Shown: positions 1 to 15,642 of the stretch, in pieces
Layout of the letters: every line of letters begins with the position of its first letter
How positions within the stretch are numbered: position 1 is the first letter of the stretch
Source of the DNA: Tubulanus polymorphus
Lineage: Eukaryota; Nemertea; Palaeonemertea; Tubulaniformes; Tubulanidae
Direction of reading: 5' to 3'
Length of the DNA: 64,000 bases
Assembly: GCF_964204645.1 (NCBI RefSeq)
Contig: NC_134031.1
Coordinates: forward strand, 19,093,307-19,157,306
Made by a program: the position numbers and the translations under genes
Notes under the pieces: generated by a model
Seen by the model: only the letters and a program-made list of their open reading frames with translations
Databases searched by the model: none
What the model was told of the DNA's origin: nothing

Positions 1-954
1 ACCAAACCTTCCCGACGATGAATTCCATTCTATACAACTAGAAAGACATTCGATTAATTAATCTTTTTGGTTAGAAAATGAAACCTTGTTTCTCCTATTC
101 GGCCGCATCACTTTTGTTAACTGCAATAAATTGTCAAACAGTTCATTTCCATAACTGCCATGTCTGTTATTGTTAGCTGTCATGATTTTTTTTAAAAGTT
201 ATGTACAGGGTAGATAGGGGCCGGCCGGGTCAACTGTAAAGCTCAGCAGAACGGAGAAACAAGGTATCAATTTAGCCTTAGCTCTAGTATAATTTAGATA
301 AAATATCTGTTGCTATGAGGTGTATGCTAGTCTGTGTAAAGGGCTCGGGGGGGGGGGGGGGTTTAAGAAACTGAGTCTATTGATGCTTGAACTGCCCCCA
401 AATTCGGACAATTTCGCTACCGGTAAATCTATGATAATTAGAAACGCTTATAGAAATTCGAGAAACATGTACACGATCAACTATGCTTCTATAAGCTGGA
501 ACTGGCAATAGTACCGGTATGGTATAACCGTGTAATAGGTGAACTGAAGATATTCATCGGGACCAAAATACAATATAAACGTTTCTACGATGTATGCAAT
601 GATGATATAAGCATAGTGACTTAGAAAGATTTAAGGACCAATTTATGCCAGGTAAACATGTATACTCAGTCTCGGTATATTACACTTGTATCCTTTAGTC
701 TTATTCTTCCTGGGCTGGGGTAATGTTTTCTATATTTTTTTGTATTGTTTTATGACAGATCGTTCGACACTATTTGTATTTTGCTACTGCTCAATGTAGT
801 GTCAGTCTTTTAGGGGCTTGTGATAACTTCAAACTTTTGATTCGTATACGACTGCCTTTGATTTGTAAACTGTAAGATGTTCAATATTATAACAAATAAA
901 ATCTACGTTTAGCATTAAACCAGCATTTTTAAGACAATATTCGGTTGTTCACAA
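1..954. other. Non-coding left edge, possible 3' UTR of an upstream plus-strand gene
   Basis: No open reading frame here resembles a protein family. The stretch contains a 13-base G run near 349-361 and ends in an AATAAA at 895-900 on the plus strand. It faces the NSUN5 3' end. A 3' UTR of a gene outside the window is an inference from that signal only. Confidence 0.35.
895..900 (+). terminator. Possible poly(A) signal AATAAA
   Basis: Canonical AATAAA on the plus strand within AT-rich DNA, about 60 bp from the convergent NSUN5 signal. No upstream coding exon is visible in the window, so its use is unproven. Confidence 0.3.
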
Positions 955-960
955 TTTATT
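955..960 (-). terminator. NSUN5 poly(A) signal AATAAA
   Basis: TTTATT on the plus strand reads AATAAA on the minus strand, about 15 nt after the NSUN5 stop codon. It implies a very short 3' UTR unless a more distal signal is used. Confidence 0.45.
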
Positions 961-974
961 TATTTGACAAACAA

Positions 975-4863
<3,889 letters not shown>

Positions 4864-5031
4864 TATTAGTTTTTAGTAGATTTGTACATGTTACTTGTTC
4901 GACGACCTTGAGAGAATTCGTGGGATATTGAACCGTATTTGCGGGATTCGAACCCACCCACGTCTTGACATAAACCCGGAAGTAAAACAAGGCTCCTTTC
5001 ATTTTTTCTTCGTTTCACCTCTCTTAAAACG
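4864..5031. promoter_or_regulatory. Bidirectional promoter between NSUN5 and the SHP2-type gene
   Basis: Only 168 bp separate the NSUN5 start codon (minus strand, 4863) from the predicted SHP2 start codon (plus strand, 5032). Both 5' UTRs and a core promoter must fit here unless an untranslated exon lies elsewhere. I see no clear TATA box. A GGGATTCGAACCC palindrome-like motif sits near 4942. Confidence 0.55.
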
Positions 5032-8000
5032 ATGGAAATCGAAACGGTTTCAGCGGTAACCTCTAACGGAGAAGCAGATTATGAGAACACGTTGACTGGT
5101 GCTGCAGTAAAATGGCAACATCGCAGTTATACGCGGTAAGGGCAACTCTTCTTCAGGTCACCGCCACGACGGGCGGAGATTTCACTTCAATCTTCCTCCT
5201 CCACCACCAACCAGCACTGATAGCAGCAGACCAGCAGTGCGATGCCATGGTGCCATCCAATTTAACAAAAAAATTACGAATTAGAATAGGATGTTTTGTC
5301 ATTCATCTTTTTGATATGATATTCATAAACATATGGTAGAAAAAGTGACGCTTCATAAAAAGTAGAAAATACTAAAGTGGCTATATGTACGGCGTCGTTA
5401 AGCAGTTGCATATTCTATATTTACGACAGTTCTATATTGAATTTAGGATTTGCCTTGAATTTTCTAAGTCGCGCACCCTAGTGGGCATGCGCAACCTGAG
5501 ATAACCAATCAGAATGAAACGTCGTAAATATAGCTGGTGTTGTCCGTCTACGGCGTCGTAACAATAGCCTGAGCGTAGAAAATACTTGTGGTTTTGAAAT
5601 AGGGCCTAATATGCAAGATAGGTTGGCCTATCGATTAATCACCCAGTCCTGGCAGTGATCTAAACTTACCCTACGACATCTTACGTTTGTTCATTATATC
5701 ATTTTGACGATAAATCTGGTTTTTAGAACGATTAAATTTAAGATACAAAAATGATGCAGGGTTTAGCGATGAGACACGCATCGCTCAAGTGTCTTGTTGG
5801 TAACGAACTACATTGTTACAATGCCAAGTTTCAAAGTGAAAAAATGGTGTCATTTTTGCTATTTCTGTATTTATATCGCATCAAGCTTGGATTATGATGA
5901 AAGAACCTCCGAAAGAATATAATAATAAGAAAAATGAATATTTGAAGTTTGTAATGAGAGTTTATTTTTCACAATCGGTTTGGTGAAACTGGATATCTGG
6001 TGGTTTAAAGTCACAGTGATTGAAAAGTATTGAGAAAATGTCGTTCGTGTCTTTAGTGTCTGTGGTACATCAGACACTAAGGTTCTTGGTGAAATCAATT
6101 ATTGATGTATTTGTAACTGTTTTCCATTGTGTAGATGCTATCATGCGAATATTAAAAGCAGTCAGGATGCTGAACGAGTTCTAATTGAGAAAGGACGAAT
6201 CGGCAGTTTTCTGTTGAGACCGAGTAAGAATACGCCGGGAAACTTCACTATCTCCGTCAGGTACGAAACATCGTAATATTGATAATAAGATTGAGCCCTT
6301 ATTTCCAATGGGATAGCCGCAACACTACTGAGGCAAGCGAGGATTCAGTGACAATCCACCAGATGTCACTACTTCTGCATTTCAATTAAATTAGAATCAA
6401 CTTTTCTCATTATTCAATCAATTTTCAATTACTACCGTAGCTGAGTGAGAAAGTCAATCTTATACTTATCCGCTGACTTCTTTGATGATTTTCGCATTTG
6501 GATGCCTAAAAATCAAGTTCAAATTTCATCGAAAATGAGCTGATTTTCACTATACGCATGACCCAGTGTTTTGTTACGCCATCTGGTGGTGCTGGTATCC
6601 CATTAAATTCATCCAGTTCACTGTTGTTATAAGTGGGAGTTAAAGTGAGTTCATTTTAGTCGATTTTCGATGAGTGAAATCTTAAGTGACACAACCTGTA
6701 GTACTGGATCCATTGTAATGTGTATTGTATATGACTAATGAATGATGCGTTTATTTCAGGCTCCCAGATAACAGTATTTTGCACATACGCATTAACAATG
6801 GCGGTGATTTCTATCAGATTTACGGCAGCACGCTCGATCAACTGGCATTCGCTAGTATCAACGATTTAATGGAGTACTACTCCAATCCCGAACATCCGCT
6901 AACACAACGTAATCAAACCATTGAATTGAAATATCCGCTCAATTGCGCAGACACTATAAACGAACGGTAAGATCAGGGATATTTATGTCCTGGGTCGGAT
7001 CCTGGTGGAATTCTTTAGGGCAGATTATATTTTAGAAAAGGTGCGCTAGCTGTGGTGCAATTTTCACCGCAAATAATAATATGATGATTTATTTGCATAA
7101 AAGATTGTTACGGAGTTAACGTATAAATACGTAATTTAAGCAAAACAATGTACCAATATATACGCGAGGAATAAGGAGAAGCCAAAGTTGGATAAATTTA
7201 GTCGTAATCCCCCGTCCTTTTACGCTCCACACAGACAAAGCCCACACCAAATCACATTCATTCCTAATTTACCAAACAACACAAATATCAATGTAAATAG
7301 AAATTGGAAAAGCGATTTTGAAATAAAAAGGGCACTCAGGATTTTGAGGATCTTAATCTTATGCAAGTCTCATAAAACATAAAACATTGATTGTTTTGTA
7401 TTCTAAATTGTGAAAATAGTTTACTGTAAATTCCGTCATTCAGCAAGATTTAACATAAATGGAATTTCAACATGAAGACTTGATATTATATAAACTAAAC
7501 GAGGAAGTTTGCTAGACGTATTGAAGCGATATTTAGAGATTTAAAAGCATGGGTATCTATTTATAGGATATGACGTAATAGAAATTTTTAAGTTGTTTTT
7601 ATTTCATAAATGTTTTGGGAAAAACCGGTTTTAGAAATTACTGGTTTGAAATATTTTGTTGATCTTGTAACCTGACGGACAACTCCTCCCAAAAATGTAT
7701 CTCCATTCAACAAATTGACATCTCTTAATTACCGAGTTGCATTCGTTAATTGAATCAACTACACACGATTACTATAACTCCAACGCTACTGGCAATCAAG
7801 GATTCACCAGGTGTCGCTAGTAATTACTCAGATTTCCACGTATAATTCCTTCTAGAATTCTGTTAAAATCGAATGAACTTTTTTTCTTGACCGAATCAAT
7901 TATTATCCATTAATTACCGAGTAGAAAAAATGAATTGAGAATACGTTTGATGGGTCCTTTGATAAATGTATTGATTCGCGAGCCTAAAAATACACTTTGA

Positions 8001-11000
8001 AATTCATTGATACCGTAATTAAGATCGAACGCTCATCTGGCAATTTTGCGGTCCCAAATTTGAAACAAACTTCAATATTAATCATGTTATATTACTGGAT
8101 TCATGCATGGATTGTTGCCAGTTGAAATTTCTATTATTATTTGTCTAATCTAGGTGGTTCCATGGTCTCCTATCGAATAAAGATGCTGTTGAACTATTGA
8201 AAGACGACGGTGATTTTCTGGTGCGAGAAAGTAATAAATCTCCCGGTAATTTCGTCATCTCGTTACTTATGGATGAAAAACCAGTTCATCTTCTTGTTGA
8301 ACACAAACCAGCGGTACGTGGTCTAAAATTTGCAAAATTATAAGATTTGTTCCTTAGAAATTATTCATAATGCTAAATGCTAAATTTCTCGTTTTCAGTA
8401 ACTTCAACGATTCAGTGAAATTATGATTAGTTACTGATGACGACTTTCTCATTCTCATTAACTTCAATGATTCAGTAAAATTATGATTAGTTACTGATGA
8501 CGACTTTCTCATTCTCATTAACTTCAATGATTCAGTAAAATTATGATTAGTTACTGATGACAACTTTCTCATTCTCATTAACTTCAATGATTCAGTAAAA
8601 TTATGATTAGTTACTGATGACAACTTTCTCATTCTCATTAACTTCTATGATTCAGTAAAATTATGATTAGTTACTAACAACTACCTTCTCATTCCGGATG
8701 ATTTCAGTAAAATGATAATTATAACTGTAGTGTAGAGAATTAAGCTTTCAATGATGACTTTTCTATATCTGTTTCAGGAGGGTGTGTTTAATATGTCGGG
8801 AAAATCATACAATTCAATGAGCGAAATCATCGACATGATGACCGAATCGGCCTTTTATACGAAAGATGAAACCGCCATCTATCTGAGAACTCCGATCTAC
8901 ACGTCGACGGTTTTAAACGCGGCAGGAATCGCGAACCGCGTTCAACAACTTATCAGCACCGGCGTGAAATACGGTTTGAAAACCACTACAGAAATCGGTT
9001 TTATCGAGGAATTTCAGGTCGGTATTTTTATGAAGAAGTGCCGGAATTTATACCATAACAATTCCGTCAACAATGAGAACCCCCGGGTGTCACTAACTAT
9101 CTCCATCACCTGGCGTGATCAACAGTGCGAAAACTCGATCAAAATTTGACGAATCACGACTCTGGATAGAATCAGTTTGATCCGAAAGTTTCATTCGTAT
9201 CGACAATATTTATGAAATGAAGCGGCTAGAGGGTTACCGAGCCCGATGACATGCCTGTATATTACTACTATATGAGTTGAGTTTATATGAAAAACGGAAA
9301 TCTGGAGAAATCTGGTATCGTCGATCGACACAGTTGACAGCCGAGTCAACGCACTGAAATACAGGGTCCGATCTAAAGGAATGAAAGCCACTTGTCCGGG
9401 GGCCAGCATATCTGAAATTTTGCTTGCCCCCCCTCCAAAAGGCTACTCGCCCTACACAGGCAGTCCGATTGGTGGCACTATCATCTGTTGTATCGAGTTG
9501 GAAAAAAGCTTTGTGACATGAAATTGCACTAGCCCGGGGGACAAGTGATAAATGATAACCTACTTGCCCTGATGAGAATATACTTGTCCCCGGCAATCGG
9601 TGCTTAGATCGGACCCTGGAAATACATGTATTGTATTGATTATTTTTCTAGGCACTTCAAACGATGGATACACGCGGTTATAACCAGGCGATCGCGAAAG
9701 CCGACTTCAATCGAACGAGAAATCGATACAAGAACATTCTACCGTGTATTTATTATCATTTAGTCTACCAAATATTATGCGTGAACTATTTTTGCAATTC
9801 GGATTTAAAAAAAAAACAAATTAATCGTCATTTTCAGATGATCATTGCCGGGTGGTTCTTAGAAACAGCGACCCCAGCACGAAAGGATCTGATTATATAA
9901 ACGCTAGTTATATCACTGTAAGTAAGATACTAAACTCACATAACAAGCCCCACTTGTGTAGTTTTTGCCTATTGGGTTTTAAAACATCGGAAATGAGCTA
10001 ATTTTTACTTGAGGGTCAACTGTGGAACTCGATTCTATACATTTTCACGGTAATTTAACTGTGAAACTGGGGGCCAACTCACAAACTGACTTAACACTTA
10101 TTAAAGTTTCATTACTATAGTGTAATCATGACTACAAAACGCCCCCTAAAATACTAAAATCAAAACTATTTTTGTTAGGTAAAAATTATTGATTTTACAT
10201 ATATCACAGCTTGAAGATGATACTTGTAAACACCAGCGAGTAATCGCCGCTCAAGGTCCGTTACAAGGAACGGTGACTGATTTCTGGAGAATGGTCTGGC
10301 AGGAGAACTCGCGTGTTATTATCATGGTTACGAAAGAGGTCGAATTAGGGAAAGTAAGTGCGGTGCCTGATAAACTCGAACAGCTCCATGTTAGATCAAT
10401 TGAGATTGAGTTGGAATTCTATTGCCAATCTAACCTTACCGGTATGATTTAAGACCACTTTTAAACTTAAGTCGCTACTGGGCCCTGGTTAGAAGTTATA
10501 TTTGATCTAAAAAACTAGCTCTTAGTGACTAAATTTTAGGAAAACAAAAACCATGTTGGTCATTTGCTCAAAACATATTAATGATATGAAACATTTTAAA
10601 GCATAGTTCCCCTATTATATTCACAATTGTTGTTGTGTTTTAGAATAAATGTGCGCGATATTGGCCTGAGGTAGGCGAGACAGCGAACTACGATGCGCCT
10701 AACGGAACGTTTATCATCAGAACCAGCGATGAACAAAATATGCCCGACCTCGTTGTACGACATTTTTACTTATCGATGGAAGGAGAGGTAAAAATCATCG
10801 ACGGTTTCTGATCGTTTTAAAAATTGTTGTATTGGGATTTTTCTGATAAACGTTTCTCGTATTGTAGAAGGCGTCTCCGCGAAAAATCACGCAGTTATTC
10901 TTCAAAGTTTGGCCCGATCACGGAACGCCCACCGATCCCGGTGTAGTGCACAATATGTTGTACGAAGCGAACCAACACCAGCTGCCAAACGCTGGACCTA

Positions 11001-12800
11001 TGGTCATACACTGCAGGTAAACACATGTATTTACCGTGTATCAAATATTTGTAAACATGAACAGTTGTCTGTTTGTCTGTATCTGTAAATGTCTGTAAGT
11101 TATCGTCTGTATCGAAGAAAAACCCGCGATTGAAAGAAATACTGCAAGTAACTATGCTAAAAGAAATGATACCTTGTTTCTCTAAATCGGCCGGTCATTT
11201 TCTAAACCACAATAAGATTAGTAAAAAAAAAGGCAGACTAGCTCAATGATGAACGAATAGTAGTAATAAGGTTGAGTGTATTATCGTTTCAGCGCTGGAA
11301 TTGGTCGTACCGGTACCGTCATTATGATCGACTTACTTTCGAATAAAATTCGCCAGTTGGGTAAGATGTTGAAAACGTATCCATTTCAGGCTGCAGTCGG
11401 TAGAACCCACTTAATTCAGATTCCTGGATATTAATCCGGTTTATGATATATCCAGATAAAACATACCTTAGAAGCGTTTATGTATAAATGGACGATAGAT
11501 ATCCAGATTAGATCGACTTATTGGTGTTTGATTGTAGTTTATTTGAAATTGATTTATTTAAATCACTGATAACTGATGAAATGTTTGTTGATATATATAG
11601 GTTTAGAATGTGAGATCGATATACAGAAGACGTTGTGTATTCTGCGTAGTCAGAGACCGGGAATGGTGCAAACCGTCGACCAGTATCGATATATTTATCT
11701 CGCGATGGCGAATTACGTAGACATGATTAAAGTCCGTCTGGAAGAAGAACAGGTTTGTGAACATGACTCGGAGGGTACGGGTTTATGCGGACACCGTTAT
11801 CTTGACTAACTACAATAGAATTCCGGAAAGACAGTGTCCTGTCTTCATGGCTTGATTGATGGGGTGTTTGACTATGAATCGAGAGTTGTTGGGTTCAAAC
11901 CACAGTGAACCCATGCTACTTTTCGGTCAGGACACAAAATTCCCCAGCTCACTGGTTTAACAACCCAATTCCGGATGCAAAAACATCAAATTTGATCTCA
12001 GCAGCGCACAGAATACAGAATACTGGTTTTTGTCATATTGGTTGAAGGACTGGTACAATTTTAAGTAGTTCAGATAGAATCTGTTTAAGATTCTGAGAAA
12101 ATGCTCAACAGTTGAATCTATATGTGAGATCCTGATATAACTGTTTTGTTTACAGAAAAGTCGAGAAGAAGATGGTAATGAATACGCTAATGTGATGTGT
12201 CGGGGAGGTGTAATAAACGTTATCAATGAAACACCAGCAGCTGCTCCTGCGGCTCCTATAGCTCCTCAACGGTTAGTTATTACTGGTTTATATTCACTGT
12301 CCACTGGGCCCATTCATGAGCCAGGATCACACGAGTGTTTTTGACCCGGAACAATTGTTCACGCAAGTGCCAAATTGGGCTGGCACCAAAGCACAGGACA
12401 ATCGATTGCGCGTGAATTGCAACTGGATCAAGACATGAATTTGTTTGAGCATTATTTAGTAACAAGTGAGTGGTTCGGGTGTGAGCGCGCTCTATAGGCA
12501 CTGGGCCAAATCTGACTCAGGCTTGATCCATGCCAATCTGACTCAGGCTTGATCCACGCCAATCTGACTCAGGTTTGATCCACGCAAATTTGAATTGGCC
12601 TGGGCCAAATTGTCTCAGTGTGACCGTGGCTTTAAAGTACGTACATATCAATGATGGGAGGTTGGAATAGGCCACTTGGTGCTTAAAATCACCTACAGTG
12701 GGTTGAAAATCGGCAAATATCAAGTAGAAATCAATTTCCTTTGAAAAGAAGGATTCATATTTAACTTGGTAAAGTTTTTATTAATTTCAGGAAAAAGTGA
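5032..12800 (+). CDS. PTPN11: SHP2/corkscrew-type non-receptor tyrosine phosphatase, complete, 14 exons
   Basis: Exons: 5032-5135, 6135-6260, 6760-6966, 8154-8313, 8778-9017, 9652-9745, 9838-9917, 10210-10353, 10644-10787, 10868-11016, 11293-11360, 11601-11752, 12156-12271, 12791-12800. All are GT-AG and phase-consistent, giving about 597 aa, close to SHP2. Domains: N-SH2 about 36-145 (GSFLLRPS phosphotyrosine-binding Arg; [10 protein letters not shown] linker); C-SH2 146-250 ([11 protein letters not shown]); PTP about 285-555 with [16 protein letters not shown] near 448, the catalytic P-loop [10 protein letters not shown] near 480-489 and Q-loop MVQTVDQY. The tail carries EYANV (Tyr near 566), a pYxN Grb2-type site like SHP2 Tyr542, then ends quickly. 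SHP2 acts in the cytosol downstream of receptor tyrosine kinases to promote Ras/MAPK signalling. Oddities: the nearly invariant first SH2 Trp is Cys, and the 34-residue N-terminus is longer than usual. Exon 1 was chosen because its phase-2 donor gives R before the SH2 domain, as I recall for vertebrate PTPN11. Exons 2-13 are secure; exon 1 and the 10-nt last exon are less so. Confidence 0.92.
5640..6085 (+). mobile_element. Dispersed repeat family D, copy 1 (in SHP2 intron 1)
   Basis: About 440 bp that matches, in reverse complement, 43800-44420 in a CAMTA intron, and more weakly 20010-20700. Shared blocks include the GTCTTGTTGGTAACGAACTA region and the TGATGTACCACAGACACTAAG end. This copy lacks an internal block present in copy 3. 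No coding capacity is seen, so it is a non-autonomous element. Confidence 0.7.
6303..6608. mobile_element. MITE-like family C, copy 1
   Basis: About 300 bp in SHP2 intron 2, bounded by ATGGGATAGCCGCAACAC on the left and CGCCATCTGGTGG...TATCCCATT on the right, which are partly inverted to each other. Related copies lie at about 7770-8060 and 23424-23712. Confidence 0.55.
7770..8060. mobile_element. MITE-like family C, degenerate copy 2
   Basis: In SHP2 intron 3. It shares the CACCAGGTGTCGCTAGTA block and the following AT-rich body with 6303-6608 and 23424-23712. The ends are too degraded to place exactly. Confidence 0.4.
8400..8715. repeat. 60-bp tandem repeat, about 5 copies
   Basis: Units start at about 8400, 8461, 8521, 8581 and 8641, each containing ATGATTAGTTACTGATGA and CTTTCTCATTCTCATTAACT. 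Middle copies are nearly identical. It sits in SHP2 intron 4. A 94-codon minus-strand reading frame across it is a by-product of the 60-bp (20-codon) period, not a gene. Confidence 0.9.
11838..11912 (+). mobile_element. Possible tRNA-derived SINE head
   Basis: Within an SHP2 intron. It has a box A-like TGGCTTGATTGATGGGG and, about 35 nt later, a box B-like GGGTTCAAACC at the spacing expected of a tRNA. I could not fold a full cloverleaf, so a degraded SINE or tRNA pseudogene is the most that can be claimed. Confidence 0.3.
12490..12628. mobile_element. Family B-related element with a 28-bp tandem inside
   Basis: In the last SHP2 intron. CAATCTGACTCAGGCTTGATCCA(T/C)GC recurs three times, framed by CTGGGCCAAATCTGAC and GGCCTGGGCCAAATTGTC and ending in TGTGACCGTGGC, the family B end. 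Confidence 0.55.
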
Positions 12801-13092
12801 ATACTGAATGGTGCTACTAGGTGCGGCTGTTGCTGTGTGTATTTTCTCTGAGTATCTCATGGTGCTTTTCTTTCAAAAAAAGTGATAGTAACATATTATT
12901 ATTATTGTGTACAATATATAAAGGGAGATGATTCGTTGAAGAAGAAATGAGTTCTCATTTTTCCTCGTATGTGTATAAACCAAGAGTGACGCCAGATTAT
13001 AATATATCAGATATTAATGAAAGAGTTCATAAAACCGATACAGGAATCTATGACTGGAGACGAGGTGGGGCAGGGGAAGAATTGTGTTGTAA

Positions 13093-13098
13093 AATAAA
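13093..13098 (+). terminator. SHP2-type gene poly(A) signal
   Basis: First canonical AATAAA after the predicted stop at 12798-12800, followed by GT/T-rich sequence. It implies a 3' UTR of about 310 nt. Confidence 0.5.
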
Positions 13099-13119
13099 GT
13101 TAGTTTTATGTTGTGCGTT

Positions 13120-14830
13120 TATATAATCAAGACATAGTTTTTGCGCTTGGTTTTATAGACTTTTCTTGTTGTCGGGTTCCTACCACTCCTTGAAAACTAA
13201 ACCTCGATATTTTTGCCTGAAAAACTCCTTGTATTCAAGAATGACCTGGCTACGAAAAATCACCATCATTACTTAGATAAATTTCCATAGTTGAATAGTC
13301 ACTTAATAATCTCTTATTTCTTGCATTTAGTTACTTACGTATTATCAAACGTGAGATGCTCCGGGACCAGTTTTCTTGTAATTGTTTAGATGAATACCTC
13401 GACAGTTCTTAAATTATGATTCGCTATCTTTCTCACGAAAATCTCATTACCAATCACTTTGTTGATAAGCTGTACTGGTCACTGCTGAGGGAGGATAAGC
13501 TACGCTGTATTTTTGGGTATTTCTTCAGCAGTGAAGAAGTTCTGTTTCACAGGTTCATTCATTCACAAATTGTTCGTTTTCTCCACTGCAAATGTATTAT
13601 AAGTGAGAACCCACCAGTAACTATAGAGTACTTAATTTTTGTATGATGGAATATTTTGTATTACAATAATCAGCTAATTAATGATTAGTTAAAAATCATT
13701 TATATTTTATATACTTTGATATATAACGCATGAAAGCAATGAAATACTTCTGTTTTTACAATTACTCCAGTGAAGAGACTATTCTGTGTAACTTAATGAA
13801 ATGTAATAATCATTTATAAAAACAGTTTTTGATATATTAATATATTTGAATTATTAATTTCCTTTCTGGGACATGTTCATGATCCGATTAGTGGTTAGAT
13901 TTTCTACATTTTCAAACAGCTGAGAATTAAATCCTTTGCCGTGTTTACCCTAAACCCGGCATCTGATTGGTCAGAGCTGGTCACATGGTATTGTCAACGT
14001 TGTTAATCCTAGCTCTAACTTCAGGTCAAGAGTTGACAACTCATTTGAAAGAATGGGCCACACCAAAGGGTTATTATGATTTACTAATTCCTGGTTCTGA
14101 TTGGTCTAGAGCTGGTCACCTGGTATTTATACTAACAGACCACATTTGCAGCATGGCCAAATCCAACAGGTTGAATTTTCATTCCATCATTATAGAATAT
14201 CAAATGAATGCTTCATATTGTCCTCTGGTTATGTGGGGAACGAATGGTTTTTAGCGAGTCTATTTAAGTGCTACTTAGTGATTTTGGTAGGGTCAGTCTG
14301 TCCATGAAAATGAGACCAGTGGTACTATACAGGTTAACTATAGTTTATATAATGCACAAGCTTTCGCCACTTATGTATATTAGTTGCATCACGTGAATGA
14401 GATGAAACTACTGTTAGTAGCGAAAACTGGTGCGTCAAATAAACTATAGTTAACCTATGTTGTATTTATTCTACAACCGGTTAACACGGCTCCTCTACGA
14501 AGTGATCGCGATGGTTTGGCAAATCATGATGAACAGTTGCAATTTCGTGATCGTGACTTTTTTTTCTGCAGCAGAGGAGCTGAAAATTGCCTTACTTTTG
14601 TTAAAGCGTTACTTCTACCAAACCATGGAATAAATATACATCCAAACAATGAATTATGAACAATAGAATATGCACTTTATTTCTATCAAAAAGTAACGCA
14701 ACCGCAAAATAACAAAATATACATGTAGTCAGAAATGCATCGATACACAATGAGTTCTTTTATGAAAGCACCATTACAAATATAGTTCCAACTAGATTCA
14801 AACTATGCCCTGATCTAGAATGAATCCTTA
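13120..14830. other. Intergenic region, no gene seen
   Basis: Between the SHP2 3' end and the MYND gene. Reading frames at 13416-13646 and 13967-14254 have no family signature or convincing exon structure. The stretch has a short degenerate duplication (TGATTGGTC.AGAGCTGGTCAC at about 13959 and 14098) and the inverted-repeat element at 14329-14460. Confidence 0.5.
14329..14460. mobile_element. Small foldback element
   Basis: AGGTTAACTATAGTTTAT at the left end is the reverse complement of AAACTATAGTTAACCT at the right end, about 130 bp overall. An inner pair around CTTTCGCCACT / AGTAGCGAAAACTGG extends the fold imperfectly. It is MITE-like. Confidence 0.6.
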
Positions 14831-14848
14831 ACACAGATCTTAGAAAAT

Positions 14849-15280
14849 TTCATCTATTACTAATAAATGCAGTTCAGATATTATGATCAATTACTTATGT
14901 ACCAGTATTCAAAATTAAAATCATAGAAAATATCAATTTCAACTTGAATTGCTTAACTACTAAAATTTCAAATCTGGCCTCGGTCAGAAACTAAACATAA
15001 GAGAATAGAATATTCATCTATTACTTATAAATGCAGTTCAGATATTATGATTAATTACTACAGTACTCAAAAATAAAACTTAGAACATATCAGTTTCAAC
15101 TTGAATTGCTTTACTAAGTGCTACAAAAATTTCAATTCAGGCCTCAGTCAGATACTTAACATAGAATAGAATATTCATCTATTACTTATAAATGCAGTTA
15201 AGATATTATGATTAATTTCTATATTACTCAAAATTAAGATTTTAGAAAGATCAGTTTTAACTTGATTCATAAATGCAACT
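14849..15280. repeat. About 162-bp tandem repeat, 2.6 copies
   Basis: The block beginning TTCATCTATTACT.ATAAATGCAGTT recurs at about 14850, 15012 and 15174, with diverged bodies containing CAGTTTCAACTTGAATTGCTT. The third copy is truncated. It lies just downstream of the MYND gene and may overlap its 3' UTR. Confidence 0.8.
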
Positions 15281-15642
15281 AAACACCACTGGGCCCAGTC
15301 ATCGACGGCGGCCGATCCAGGGTCAACGAAAAGGAGGTGTCCGTTTAAAGAATTTCGCTGCAATTTTGTGGTTGCTAACATACACACTGATTTTTCATAT
15401 CTTCTTTAATCGTAAAACAGCGAAATTGCCAAACAAGATATTGATTTTCGGGTAATACAACCTTGACTGGACCCCCATGGAGATCCCCAGATCCGCCACT
15501 GATTGCCTGGTTATGTTATAATTCATTAGATTGGCCATACGACCAAAAATGGACTTCAAAAGCTCATGATTGAAGCTAAATGAACACCATCAATATATAA
15601 GTCTATTCGGTAGAATGTTTGAAGACAGGTGAGTTTGTTTTT

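Noticed and set aside
349-361. G run as a possible G-quadruplex regulatory element
   Set aside because: A single homopolymer run; similar runs at 21969 and 33610. No context supports a function.
4925-4960. tRNA T-arm-like GGGTTCGAATCCC on the minus strand
   Set aside because: No acceptor stem, D-arm or anticodon arm could be assembled around it. Part of the promoter gap.
5112-5339. Alternative SHP2 start MATSQLYAV in another frame
   Set aside because: Has a good Kozak context, but joining it to the SH2 exon gives a stop codon. The 5032 frame keeps phase and yields Arg before the SH2 domain.
13967-14254. 95-codon plus-strand frame in the intergenic region
   Set aside because: No signal or domain; contains an internal duplication and no splice context.
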